DNA of 64,000 bases from Straminergon stramineum (taxonomy: Eukaryota; Streptophyta; Bryopsida; Hypnales; Calliergonaceae), in NCBI GenBank assembly GCA_963920665.1, contig OY987266.1, positions 13,335,001-13,399,000 on the forward strand, read 5' to 3'. The position numbers were made by a program, and so were the translations under genes. The notes beneath the pieces are model-generated. The model ran no database searches. It was not told where the DNA came from and was given only the letters and a program-made list of their open reading frames with translations. Each line of letters starts with the position of its first letter. The first letter of the stretch is position 1. Of this stretch, positions 11,540-24,000 are shown piece by piece.

Positions 11540-12412
11540 AGAAATATCGTTTAATTTTCCAAAAAAAGTGAAAGTAAGTTGATAAATATAATGAAGACAA
11601 TCCTATTTACCTGATAAAAAAAATTCAAGTTCATTTGTACAAGTAACAATGCAAAAAGTGTCAACACTACTCAAATATTGATAGTCCTTTCATTTTTTAC
11701 AACCACAACATCCTTAGCTATATCCTTCAAGTCGAATTACTAGTATCTAATAGTTATCATTGTTCATCAAATCATTCTAGTAATATTTATATGATATTTA
11801 CAAATTATTCTTTACTAGTTTTTAAGATGTTGATTTATTTAGAATTATTGGTGGAGAAATCAAATTCATATGATTTTTTCAAAAATATTATGTATAATTT
11901 TTTTTTATTCATTAAAATATATATTAGAATCATTCTCTTTTCAATTTTTTTGGTAAAATTTGAAATGGAGTAGAATCTAAACTTGTCAAGTAAAATCCCC
12001 GAAGACCAATGGTTTGTAGGCAAATTGCAATTTATGTATTATAAAACATAAGTTTCAATTCTTTTCTTCGAGTTTATATCAAATGGAACAAAATGTTAAG
12101 CATCAAGTCAAAGTTGAAAGTATCCATATGATCGAATTTTCAAAACTATTTGTAGATTTCATTCAAACGAATTTTTAAGGTTTTACTTTCAAAAACTCAC
12201 CAAAAATACAATTTCTATCTTAAGCATTTGAAAATTTCTATAATTGGTCAAAATTGTAGTTTTAATTGATTTGGAAAAAAGACATGAGATTCAATAATGT
12301 GAATATCAACACTTTTTTAAATAGTAAACTTTTGAGGGTTGCTATTATGTGAGCCTAGAAACATGAGCCTATAAGCCTAGAAGACTATATATTTATGTTA
12401 TAGGTGTCTATA
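11540..12412. other. No recognisable gene
   Basis: Very AT-rich sequence. Overlapping frames of about 60 codons on both strands near 11791-12023 are low in complexity (Ile, Phe, Lys, Asn) and unconvincing. Confidence 0.45.
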
Positions 12413-13695
12413 CGCTAGAAGAAAAATGTGTCCAACACAACCAACCACTACGCAACTAGTGTCCTATACAACTATCTTGTGACTATAATCCTCTCTGTTA
12501 GCACCAAATCTAATGTAATTGTTTTATGTCATTGTTTTACAACATTAATACATTGTTTTAGTTGCAAATAAGTCAATTTGTAGTTGCAAAAAACAACTAG
12601 GAAACGACTAGGAAAAGATTGCAATTGTAAAATGACCATAGTTGTTTCCTAGTTTTGTTTTAGTTGTTTCCTAGTTGCTTTCTAGTTGTATACTAGTTGT
12701 TTTTTAGTCATTTCCTATAATACTAGAAAATTCAGCTTTTCCGTTGATTTGGTTGCATAGATTTGATTCACTTTTCTATTGATTTGGAGAGTAATTTGTT
12801 GATTAGGATAGAAATCAATAGAAAAGTGAACCAAATGAATGCAACCAAATCAACAAAAAAATTGAATTTTCTAATATTGAAGCTAGTTGTTTCCTAGTTG
12901 TTATTAAGTTGTACACTAGTTGTTTCTTAGTTGTTTTCTAGTTGTTTTCTAGTTGCTTCCAAAGTTCATTCTCATTTGTCTTATATCAATGGTCCCATGT
13001 CAATTGTAAAGAGTACCATTAGGTTGGACATATAAGACTTGCAAGTTGTTGTAGACTTGTGCAATGGATTTTGTTGATAGAATTCTAATATTTCTACAAT
13101 TTCTAGATTTTTATGGTTTGTAAATTTCTATAGAGTATAGATTTCTACAATCTATAGAGATAAACAAATATTTAAAATTCCAGAAATTTTAAAATTTGTG
13201 GAATTGTAAGGTATTCTAAACCAATGAAATCTATTAAATACCAATATTTGAATTTTTGAAATCTAGGAAGAAGGAATATCTGTATCTAGAAAAAGGTAGA
13301 TTTGAAATCTAGAAAAAAAGTAGTTCTAAAATTCAAAAATCTAGAAAGAAAGTAGATCTGAATCTTGAAAAAGGTAGATTTGAAATCTTGAAATCTTGGA
13401 AAAAATGTAGTTTTGAAATTCAAAAATCTAGAAAGAAGGTAGATATGAAATTCTGAAATCTACAAATCATTGAGATTAATATTTTTTAAATCTACAAATC
13501 TACAAGTTGCAAACAAGTGGCATATAACACATGACTTTTGCAATTGCTACACCTTATTCTTAGATTTTAGGGTGTTCACTGCAACTACAAGTCTCCAGAA
13601 TATCACTAGTCACAAACTAGTTGCAAGTGTCTTATACAATTGAAAAAACAACAGTTGCACAGTGTAGTCGCAAAACCCTTCATTTTCTTCTAGTG
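12413..13695. mobile_element. CACTA-like non-autonomous element (1,283 bp)
   Basis: The ends are CGCTAGAAGAAAAATG and, inverted at the far side, CATTTTCTTCTAGTG, a variant of the CACTA terminus. The 3-bp flanks match: ATA at 12410-12412 and ATA at 13696-13698. The first ~600 bp contains many copies of a short motif around GTTGTTTCCTAGTTG, the clustered subterminal repeats expected for CACTA elements, and 13250-13500 holds degenerate tandem units built on GGTAGATTTGAAATCT. No transposase is seen. Confidence 0.75.
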
Positions 13696-14435
13696 ATATA
13701 ATAGAAACCTTCCATGATAATAGTGTACCTTGATAGATACATGTATTGTAGGTGTTTATGTTTTAAGCACCTTCTATGGTTGTAGTATATCCACTTATAC
13801 ATATGCTCAAGGCTCATATGCTTGCATTTCCATGCTCACATACTATGACCATTGGAGGAGAATTGATTAGATGGGAAGGGTCCAATTGAAGAATGACCTC
13901 TTTGTGCACATCTCTTTGTGTAAAGTGTTGTGGAATAAAAAGTAGGTGCTTGTAGGATTTATTTGTGTTGGTTGGATTTCTTTCCCACTTCTAGAGTACA
14001 AAATTGGCATACTTTGTTTGGTGATATATTTCACATTTATAATATTTTAATATTCAAAAGGTTTAATAATTTTCAATTGAAAATTTGAAACAAAATCAAT
14101 GTTCTTGGAAAAAATGACTACCGTACTCGGAGAGCGGTTCAGCATTTTGTTGTTGAATATTTAATTTAAGTCCAAAATAAGATTCAACACTTTAAAATAT
14201 CATTTCCTGAAAATTTTGGCATTATATTCAAAAAATATTCAAAATTTTTGGCAATCATCTCACATAGTTTCAAACACCATTCAATGTTGAGTGGATGATG
14301 TTCCTAACAAGAAGACAAGATATTTGTACAAGTAGGGTGGTAGAAGGAAAAACAACCTATATGGGATATGTAAATTAGGATTAGTAGGAGCTCAACCGCT
14401 CATAGTTAAGTCAAAGTAGGAATTTTGTTTAAAAG
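13696..14435. other. No recognisable gene
   Basis: AT-rich intergenic sequence with no frame over 60 codons and no repeat partner noticed. Confidence 0.4.
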
Positions 14436-14775
14436 CTAAAATTTTAGACCTCATTTAGGTATAGTAGAATAACTTTTTTCTAAATTTTTTTTAAGTAAGT
14501 TGATAAATCAAGGTAAATTTCATCTCCAAAAATCCTTTTGAGATTTCAAGTCTCCAATCAAAAGTTATAGACAAAATTCAAAGAGGGGTTACAAGGAACA
14601 TTTTCTTTGACATTTTCAAACATCCTCTCCAAATTTTTTCCATAAGTTTCAATTGGAGGATTGAAATATCAAACAAGTTTTGAGAGATGAAAGTTATTTT
14701 TATTTCCCAACTTTTCATAGTTCAAAGGTTTTGGGAAAAGTTATTCTATTATGAAAAAATGAGGTTTGAATTGTG
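14436..14775. repeat. Foldback hairpin family H, copy 1
   Basis: The left part (TTTTAGACCTCATTTAGGTA, then CCAATCAAAAGTTATAGACA) is answered in reverse by the right part (ATTCTATTATGAAAAAATGAGG), so about 160 bp on each side can pair around a centre near ACATTTTCTTTGACATTTTC at 14600. The same layout recurs at 31335-31710 and 42232-42580. Confidence 0.7.
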
Positions 14776-15299
14776 CATTAAACACAATTCATGCGTTTTG
14801 ACAATGAGAAGTCGAGCTCTTATCTTCAAATTGTCCCATAACCTTTGAGGATTCATGATGGACAATGGATTTAATTATATAAATGATTTCTCCACACTTC
14901 ATTCTCACAAAATATGAATGAAGTATTTCCATCAATCTCCCATGAAATAAAATTTTGACACTAGATGCATGTTCAAATGATAGATTGTCAAATGACTCAA
15001 TGGATTCTTGGGTGATTGCAAGAAATACTTCATGTTTTGGGCTCAAAAACGTAGTTTTTGGCTATAGAACTAGTAGTACTACATAGGACTATCAACTTTG
15101 TGAGTCAACAAATGAATGTGCTTGCCATTCTAAAACATTGATTCAGTACTATGCAATACTATGCAATACTATGGAGAACTTCAAAAGCCAGTAGGAGCAA
15201 AAAATAGCAAAAAAGGGGTACGTGGACCTTTTTATTTTTATTAATTGAAAAAAGATTCAAAAAATTCCATAAAAAATCCATTTATCTAGAAAAAATGTA

Positions 15300-15732
15300 G
15301 CTCACATTGCACCAAAGAATTCATGAAGGAAATTTTTTCCTTCTTTGTAGTCTTCACACAAAGGAAGGTCACTTTGACCCCATGTGCAAAACTGATATGT
15401 TGCTATTTTCATGAAAACTCTTTGTTGGTCCTTGAAAAGATAGTACACCTTCAATATATCCAATTTGTGGCTTCCAATTCGCATTTTTGGGTCGAAAATA
15501 GTACTATCCTCCCTCCCAATGGCCAAAATAAACATTTGATTGGGGGCAAGTTAAAAATAGTAAAATAATTTTGAAAAATTTGAAAAAATTACAGAATGTT
15601 AGCAACTGCCGCATCTACCTTCTTTCCAAATTTCATGCCAAACAGATTAATGATGGTGAAGTTATGAGCACAAAACCACCAGTCCAATGGCAAGAAGACA
15701 AAAAATAGGACAAGTGTTTTTTGCAATCACCG
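15300..15732 (+). repeat. Truncated copy of the GATTGC-ended element family
   Basis: The right end, GGACAAGTGTTTTTTGCAATCACC, corresponds to the right end of the element at 39392-40110, and the interior (TTTTTGGGTCGAAAATAGTACTAT and surroundings) corresponds to 39860-39900 and, inverted, to 54030. I could not find the left terminus, so this copy looks truncated or rearranged. Confidence 0.5.
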
Positions 15733-17215
15733 TCTTATTATAATTTTTGGATTTTCAGCAATCCATCTCTACATTTATTTGTAGATTCATCTAATAGGTC
15801 TTAGAATTAGCAAAAAAATTTGGCACTTAAAAAAAAATTAAAGTCAAACCTTCTATTCGAGTATGGTATGGCAACCCAAAGCTTGGGAGGTTGCCAATTT
15901 TAACAATTGCAATATGGGAATAAATCATCCTCCAATGAATTGTTTGGTGCTTCATGTAGAGTTTTTAGCCAAAAGGATTGCATTTCAACTCTGAATGATT
16001 TTTCTATTGTTGTTGTGGTATCTAGTGTACCAAGAGTCATTTGAATATTTAACCTTGAAATTTATGTGAAAAAGAAAATTGCAAAATACAGTGACAAATT
16101 ATTTGGAACAATAGACAAAATTAAAGAAAGTCATTGCAAAATTGTACATACTATAGTAGCCATACCTAGATATTAACATCAATTAAAAAATAGTTCTAAA
16201 ATCAAATGTGAAAATATTATATATGTAAGAAAAAATCTTGGATTTTGATAGAAAATTTCTACTTAAAGCATATATCAAATGAATTTTCTCAACTTTAATT
16301 AAATATTCAGCATGAAGTGCAAATCTCCATAATTGGATAAGGTAGTTAGATTGGCTTTGGCTGCAATACATGTGCTATAGCTTAGAGCATCTCCACCCTT
16401 ACTCTCCAAATTTGATTTTCCAAGTGTCTGTTGTAGGACTCAAATCATTTGTCTTGTCCTTTCCACTTCCCCTGCCCTACCTTTACTCTCATTCCTAATG
16501 TGTCGAGGCATTATTCTTACACTATTCATGTAGTCAATGCCCACCACATCCTATTCATGGTGGCCTTGTCCAATGAAATAAAGAATCTAGAAGACATGTA
16601 TAGTGAATTCAAAATTCAATACCACATTCACTTTTTGGAATGGACATCTTTTTTGGCTTCTTATACAAGAGTGCAATATTACTTTTCAGCTAATCACAAC
16701 AATGAGTAGCTATAGCTTGCGAGGGTGAAAAGTACTCTTAGTCAATGAAACGGTAACTAACTACACTCAATTGCAAGTTATTGGAATAACTAATGCAATC
16801 CCACTCTCAAATTCTTGTAAAAAATGCAAAACTTCTATTCATGAAAGTGTAGAGGTGATTTGGGGTCTTATTTGCACTCTAAAAATTCTTCATTGATTCC
16901 TTTGGTGTACTAAAAATCTATGCTCACAAAATCTAGAATCCCCTTTAGACTCCCAATAAGACACAACATTAACCTATTTAGCTAAATAATAAGAACCATG
17001 CTCAAATGCTCATTTCAAACGATTCTAATTGTTGATATCTTAATTTAAGCCAATGTGTGTGATATAAAACCATTCCTTGAAGGACATCACTCATGATCTC
17101 CACATTCATCAATGATTTGCAAATGAGGGTAATGGATAACGAAATTCTATGCAGAGTGTACCATGCATATTGCCTACGATCGCCCTTCAACTATTCTAGG
17201 AGGGAAATTTTGGAT
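15733..17215. other. No recognisable gene
   Basis: AT-rich sequence. An 86-codon plus-strand frame at 16449-16709 has no motif and no splice support. Confidence 0.4.
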
Positions 17216-18167
17216 TAACCCCTCATTGCCAAAGGGGACAAAAAGTGTCCTCAAGTCCAATTCAAAGTGTTGTAACTTTTGCATACAATGTCCTAATTCA
17301 ATAAAACTTGTTGGAGAATTTGCGCTCTCCTAATTTGTGTGGTAAAATTTTTAGATCAATACAAGATGTACTAAGTTTTTGGAAGCTAATCAAAGTTCAT
17401 AGGTTCAATTTGAGTTCGCCAAACTGCATTTGATGGTTGCATCTTTGGGGGCTTATAGTTCCCTCATCCAATGTTCTTTTTCCATAAAATTTGTTGGGCT
17501 ATGTTCTTCTTGAAGTGTGGTTATTGTTATAAAATTTTCATGTCAATCCAAATTGTTTTGAATGTTTGGGAGCAATTTGAAGTTTGAAATCCTGACATTT
17601 TTGGATTACATTGAACTTTGACAACTTATTTCTTCTTCATACAATGTTCATTTTCAAAAATTCTTTTTGGAAAAGTTGCACATACAAGTGTAGTTGAAGT
17701 GGCTTAAATTTTCTATCAATCCAAGAAGTTATAGAGAAGAATTTTAGTAGGGGGTTCAATTTTTAATGTGTTTTTTGCAACTTTTCTTGCTATTTTTTGA
17801 AATTTCAAAGCCATTTTGCAAACACAATGAGTCAATTGAAAGATATTTTTTTTCATCAATGTGTTTGCATGCTGATTTTGAATTATTTTATAGTTAAAGT
17901 TTCTTCGTTTGAGTAGATTGAAAAACCGAATTTTGCCTCCAAATGTGCTTTTAGGAAAATTTCAGCATCCTTTTTCCACACTAAAACATTATAATCTTGC
18001 AGTCTATGAGGTCAAATGACACCAAATTTGATGAACGTCATCTACAACAAGTAGACTACAAGATTGTACAGTTGAGATCTCTATAACTCAGTGAAATTTG
18101 TATCTAGAACACTTTAAAAGCAATGTTGTCTTTGAACCTATTCAGGCCTTCGGCAATGAGGGTTTAA
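17216..18167 (+). mobile_element. TTAA-bounded element (944 bp between TTAA copies)
   Basis: Starts TTAACCCCTCATTGCC and ends GGCAATGAGGGTTTAA, an inverted pair of about 12-14 bp. It is the intact sister of the element at 6151-8406, in the opposite orientation and without the solo LTR. No coding capacity is visible, so mobilisation would have to be in trans. Confidence 0.8.
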
Positions 18168-18509
18168 CCAGAACAATAGATTTCAGTTATCATCGTGTAC
18201 GTATACCTGCACAGAGTTGGTACTCATCATCATACTAAATGATCCACCAGAGTGTATTCAAAGAAAGTATCACTAGCCAAGATAGAAGTAAGTTTCACCT
18301 AATACAGTGAAGCAAATATTGTGCAGGACATTAATTTGTTAAAAAGTACATAATCAGTCAAGGGTGGAACTATTGCACATAACCAATTGATATCCGCACA
18401 ATTCGAAATGATAAAATTTCAATGCGTGTCATTTGGAGGGTCCACAACAAAAGAACTAGGTCAAGACGGTTAGGCCCTCTCCAACGAGAAAGCGATACCT
18501 GTGCTGATT

Positions 18510-19200
18510 ATATGAGACAACTGGTTATTGATTCAGCAACCTTGATAACTTCAACACCTTCAACATTGAGGTCCTCGTCTACAGTGGAAGGACAGTCATC
18601 TGCCCTATGATTTTTAAAGCAAGTGAATTTTCACCTGTCTCCACTTGAAGATCTTGATGAAAGAAATGAAGAAAATTAGAAGAAATTGGAAAAAAATTCC
18701 CGCAAGGAAAAAGAAGACTGAATACCAGAGAATACCCCCGAGCAACACCCATTGGGCCTGCAATACATTTCAAAGACTTCCTTGGCTTTTCTCGAGGACC
18801 AATTGACTTTCTCAAGACCTGGCATTCCACGGTGAGCCATGACAGGAATGCGGAGCACGTGACCTCCAAGAGTGACGGACTCTTTATCCATTGCTCAGTA
18901 GAAAGAGCGATCTGGCGGACAATCCCAGCGTCACGTCGATCAGCATTAGAGCTGACGTCTCCAATAATTCATCGGGTCTTCATCGGAATGACCTTCAGAA
19001 ACTCCAAAATCAGAAATCTTCCGTTTGAGCCCCGTGCTCGACACCAAAGCGGGACCTTGCTTCAAGTAAAACTGAAAAGTCAGACCTGAAGTAGTCGGCC
19101 ACTCCAGCGGTTGCACAGCAGAACTTGTTGCGATGTTCGTACTCGAATATTGAATTATCGAACTAAGGAGTGTTTCTCTAGTACCACACCATTTACACTG
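18510..19200 (-). CDS. Possible spliced gene fragment, unrecognised
   Basis: This stretch has higher GC and more codon-like structure than its flanks. Candidate minus-strand pieces are a segment from about 19200 (after the acceptor CTTGCAG) to a TAA at 18946, a frame starting ATG GAT AAA GAG at 18891, and an acidic C-terminal-looking segment ending in TAA near 18510. I could not connect them in one frame with good splice sites and recognise no domain. It lies 0.2 kb downstream of the kinase gene on the same strand, so a 3' exon or UTR of that gene is an alternative. Confidence 0.25.
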
Positions 19201-19392
19201 CAAGATAATCAAAATCGATGAGGACACATAAAGCAATCTCCACATCAATAAATAGAAGCCAAGCGGAAAAGACATGTACAAATAATATACTCTAATGACA
19301 ACGGGACTTGTCAATGTACCCCCACAACAAAACACTACTTGAAGTCATTCACAAAAGAAGATACAACATTGAAAGACAACACGAAATCATCT

Positions 19393-21006
19393 TCATTGAA
19401 AGGTCCAGAAGGCTTGAAAAAGTTTGAGTTCAAAGGACGTACCACTCATTAATAAGCACTTCAAATGCTTCAATGACGAACAAATGCTTGCAAAAGATGG
19501 ACGATTAGTTGGTTTGGGGTCCCAACATTCTTCAATCAAAGTCTTCAATTTTGAAGGACAATACTCAGGTAAAGTAGGACGTCCACCCTTCAATACCTTC
19601 TTCTTGATATTGGTGGAAGAAGTCTCTTGTGGAAAAGGGACGTCTCCAGTCAAAATCTCAAAACAAACCATCCCAAAACTGTACACATCGGATTTCTTGG
19701 GATACTTAGGCCCTGCTTCAAGCATGCATGTACTCGGTTGCCCATCGCTGTTATGAAACTTAATAACTTCAGGAGGCATCCATCGATTTGTCCCAATATT
19801 GAAGGTTTGATTGGAATACCTGGTGCTGCTTTCCTTGATCTTGGCAAATCCAAAATCAGCCACTTTAATAAGCACATACTGAACTTCAAGATCTGGTGGC
19901 AGGATGTTTTTGACAAGAATATTGAGGGACTTCAAGTCCCGGTGCAAAATACCATTTTGATGCAGGTAATTGACACCTTCACCGATTTGGAGAATCACAT
20001 CAACAGCTTCAAAAACACTAAAGGGTGGAAAATGGGGATCGGCATCCAATCGCCTTTGCATGAAAGAATGGAGATCTTCGTCCATCAACTCCATCACGAT
20101 GGAACACTTGCGCTTGTCCATTGCACAACAAAACATCGATATGATGTTGGGATGACACAATCTTGCAAGGATCTGAGCTTCCTGCAAATAATCGGGATGT
20201 TCTGGACCATAAAACGTCTTCTTGGCAACCGGAGTTCCCAACCACATAGCCTTGTGGACGGTAGCAGAGGCACCCTTCCCCAACTGCTCGGTTTGACGAA
20301 CCATTTGAAAGATTCGTCCCAGAAAACCCCGATCATTGAAAGCACTCCAAAAAGGTGATTCTGGTGAAAGAGAGGTTGAAACTGGCTTGACTCTTTTGAG
20401 TCTTTGAAGTAAGTAGATCGCAAGATCCTTATCTTGAGCTTGTAAGGAAGGCAAATCCAATATCACTTTATCAAGTAACACATCCACATCCACACAAGCT
20501 TTTCTTTTGACAATCTCAACTTCTTCTCTGTCAATGATGTCAACTTCAGCTGCTGTTAGGGCCCTGGTTGCTCTCCATCCGGGACAAAAATAAACTCGAC
20601 AAAGCTCCAAATTGAATCCTAAGGATGAAACATACTCCGTAGTATTTGTCAATGTCATTGCAGCTTGAAGCCACTCATTTTTGCAACAACGTTGAATGAA
20701 GCTTTCAATTTTGAGAGCCGAAGCAAGCAAGAGCTTAAAGCCTTCAATGCATCTAGTCATGTCCTTAGAGGTACTGAATTCGGCAGTAACCAAGAAAAAT
20801 GTAGCGCTTTGTAGAATCACTTTGAGCTTAGCATCAAGATATCCGCACTGCTCATTGTTGAATTTCCGTGATGGCATCTCTTGCACACGTACCGAACATT
20901 CATGAGCAATATCCAAGTATGAATGAAGTTTGTCCATGCAATAGAGTATGAGATCTGCATGCAAAGAATTACGAATGAAACGCTTTAGCAATGAAGGAAA
21001 AACCAT
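19393..21006 (-). CDS. TKL-family protein kinase with helical N-terminal region
   Basis: One uninterrupted frame of 537 codons. Residues ~240-514 form a complete protein kinase of the tyrosine-kinase-like group: glycine loop GKGASATV (243-250), VAKK with the ATP-binding Lys at 263, HRDLKSLN (355-362) with catalytic Asp 357, DFG at 384-386, PPE at 411-413, DVYSFG near 440-445 and NRPSF near 501-505. All catalytic residues are present, so activity is expected. Residues 1-235 are helical and unlike a receptor ectodomain; there is no signal peptide or membrane span, so a cytosolic protein is likely. Part of this region (about 80-140) resembles the helical domain (DUF1221-like) that precedes some plant TKL kinases; that match is tentative. 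The frame stays open upstream of the ATG to a TGA at 21094-21096, so an earlier start or exon is possible. It lies directly downstream of the TIR-C48 gene on the same strand. Substrate unknown. Confidence 0.9.
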   Translation of the reverse strand: MVFPSLLKRFIRNSLHADLILYCMDKLHSYLDIAHECSVRVQEMPSRKFNNEQCGYLDAKLKVILQSATFFLVTAEFSTSKDMTRCIEGFKLLLASALKIESFIQRCCKNEWLQAAMTLTNTTEYVSSLGFNLELCRVYFCPGWRATRALTAAEVDIIDREEVEIVKRKACVDVDVLLDKVILDLPSLQAQDKDLAIYLLQRLKRVKPVSTSLSPESPFWSAFNDRGFLGRIFQMVRQTEQLGKGASATVHKAMWLGTPVAKKTFYGPEHPDYLQEAQILARLCHPNIISMFCCAMDKRKCSIVMELMDEDLHSFMQRRLDADPHFPPFSVFEAVDVILQIGEGVNYLHQNGILHRDLKSLNILVKNILPPDLEVQYVLIKVADFGFAKIKESSTRYSNQTFNIGTNRWMPPEVIKFHNSDGQPSTCMLEAGPKYPKKSDVYSFGMVCFEILTGDVPFPQETSSTNIKKKVLKGGRPTLPEYCPSKLKTLIEECWDPKPTNRPSFASICSSLKHLKCLLMSGTSFELKLFQAFWTFQ

Positions 21007-21008
21007 TC

Positions 21009-24000
21009 TTATTGGTAGGTGCCATATTGAACTAAGAGGTTTCTTCTGGGCTTCATTTGGGCTTCTATGCAGATTGGTTTGAACCTCATAGACTCATGAA
21101 ACTTCAGAGACTGATAGTACTTTGAATCCAAGGCATTCCCAATCTCCAAACTTTTCTGACCCTTTGAGGTAACACCCATCATTTGAAACCTCCTATTTTG
21201 CCAACAGTAGTTAGCTAAATCCCTTGAAATAACGAAGGAAACAAGGGAATATCCCAATAACTCAATTTGAAACCTATTACAGTCAATTACAACATCATTT
21301 CTTCATGTCCAAAGCAAATTAAAAGTGCTTGCACATGCATACCATTCCAAATCAAAGTGATGAAAACTTTACCTGTTTTTGGGACTTCTGGCAAACTGGA
21401 CGGCCCCTTGCCAACACTCGTGGAGGGCATGTCCCCTTCAACAACAAGAATGGAGGGTGAGAGCGGAGGGGCATCCCTGCCAAGAGAGAGCCATGATGAT
21501 CGTTCAGCCATGACTGTGGTGGACTTGTCAATTGAGAAGTCGTAATGGTCTAGTGACGCTGATTCAAGTGTAAAACGTTCCATGTAATACAACAAGTAAA
21601 TGCCAGAGTCATGTCCATTGTCTTCTTGGGGAACCTGAGATGTACAAACAAAAATGCTATCATACTTCTATAACTTGTAGATCTTTCGAAATTTTGAGAA
21701 GTTTACAGCATAAAAAGTGTCAAGCAATATAATGCATAAACCATCCAACATACCTTAGCTTCAACATATTTCATATGAAACAATGCTTGAAGAATGTCAG
21801 AATTTTGATGGATTTGGATCCATAAATAGAATATGAAACTAAACAAGAGACACAACAACCGTGAACAATGTCAATTAGTCACATGCTAGACATATTACGT
21901 ACATTGGACCATATAATACTATAAGTTTGATAGGGACTATTGAACAATGAACAAGTCTTCAGAGGCAATCAATCACAAGCATACTCTATCATTCCATTTG
22001 GGTCAACCATCTACTCTATGACCTCCTTTTGCAATTTAATACTCAAGAAAATGGTTCTTACATACACACTCTCAAACTTATCCAAACCTCTAGCAATTAC
22101 AACTAACTGGGAGCTTAAAACATCATTAAAAACACAAGAAACATCATCTTGGACTATGCTCAAATGTGGTAGCAATCTATTAAACTCTGCAAAAACTCAC
22201 CTCCGAATGTAACCCTCTAAGTCATCATGCTCCTCTTCCACCGAATACAAATGAAAGATACAAGGTGAGCGATAGTGCACCTCTGCCCAAAAACACTAGA
22301 ATGAGACATTCAAGCAATCCACAAATCTCTTGTACTATCATAAGCCACTATGAAGTAGAGAACTTCAAGTCTTACCAGTAGGCAATGTAGTAAGGTTGTT
22401 CAAATGATAAATGATGATGAGACTCCAATGCTCGCTGCCATTCATAATACATTCACCACAAACATGAAAGCCACATACACCGACATAAATCTATAGAATA
22501 CTATATCTACTACACCATACTAAAATTGCTCCAAATGGAAATTCCTTTGCATATGTTCTCATCGACTAAATGAAAGATAATACAATTCATCATGACACTT
22601 CAATGAGAAAATTCAATTCCATGCAATGCACAAAGAATGTGAACATTACTTTTTGTAGATAGGAATGAAAATGTAGTCCTTCGCAAACAAATTTACTCCC
22701 GGAATCCATTGCCATGCTTGCTCATAATCAATATTTGTGGATGTTTCGGTTCCAAAAGTTCTAATGAAGAAGGAACAATCGAAGAAGAAAAAGTGATCTT
22801 TGTCTTTAATAGAGAGAACATTTTTTTCCAAATACCTTCAAACAAGAAACACAATGGAAAGCAATGTGTCTCATTAGCAAGACATGTAAAGACTAGACAA
22901 CCTAGAAAATAAGATCAAAGATGCTCATCCCAAGAGTACAACTTCTTACAAGAAATACCAAAGGGCACCTTCAAATAGACAATTTTCAGACTATTCAAAT
23001 GATTCATCACTCATTCAAGTGGTACCAATAAATAGGAATACTCACTTAATATAGAAATCAATGATGCTAATACTCAAATGCCTCTTTGTTTGTAGACTTT
23101 GCAAATCCTCATCTTCAATTTTTACAAGATTTGGATCGCCATCAGGATAGGTGAGTAAGGTGGAATCCGATAGTCTAGCAAATTCAATCATTAAATCCCT
23201 TAACAATGAAAGGGGTGAAATCTCAATTGCCATGTGCTTCATCTTTCCAATACCAACCTATCAATCCAAAAATCACAAAAGTCAATCTATTAGGTCCAAT
23301 GTTCTTTCACTATCCAAGGAATAGAAGAAGTTATGGAGCAACATTGCCCTCTATTGTAGACTACTTTCAACAAGTACACATTTGGATGAAAGAATTCTAA
23401 GCAATTTCTACCTCATAATACTTCAAATGAAGAAGTAGCAACCAAGAAATCACATTAATTAAAAGTACATGCATGATACCTCATGTGAATTTCCTCGAAC
23501 ATGCAAATCCTCCCATTTGATGTTTGAAGTCAATATTTTGCAAATGTGAGACATAATTTCATTCTCATACCCTTCAACTTGCTTCCATTCAAGACCATAA
23601 GGTAAGCCATTGAACTTTGTGAGCAAATCAAGTGCATACTTCCAATCATCCACATTGATCCATCCTTTGGGATCCTCCCTTGCAAATGTCTCCCATTTGT
23701 CAAACCATCTTTGCCTTTTCTTCTCATTCTTCAACTCACTCAATGAAAGCCCACAAACTAGAGGAAATATGCCCAAATTCATACTTGATTGCCCTTCCTT
23801 CTTAGCTTCCACAAATGCATTGAGTTCAATCATGGGCCTTTTGGTCATGAAGTAATCCTCTGATATGACCACAACAAACAACTTGCATTGTTGAACAAGC
23901 TTCGATATCAAGCCCAAAAAATTCTCACCTTCAAGCAAACTTTTAGGGACCCCATCAAAAAAAGGATAGGGACAATGTTCCTCCAAGGCTTTGCATAGGT

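Noticed and set aside
19627..20358. 243-codon plus-strand open frame
   Set aside because: It is antisense to the conserved catalytic part of the kinase and has no recognisable motif; the minus-strand kinase fully explains it.
21006..21373. Single TIR-C48-kinase fusion protein by direct splicing
   Set aside because: The donor at 21373 leaves phase 1, whereas AG sites ahead of the kinase frame require phase 0 or 2; an extra exon would be needed.
22650..22760. Shorter version of the fourth TIR-gene exon starting at acceptor CTTCATTAG (22760)
   Set aside because: It is also in phase, but the upstream acceptor TTTGAAG at 22836-22837 restores the ULP2 segment (KYL, then HFFFF...SFF) expected after SIIDFYI, so the longer exon is preferred.
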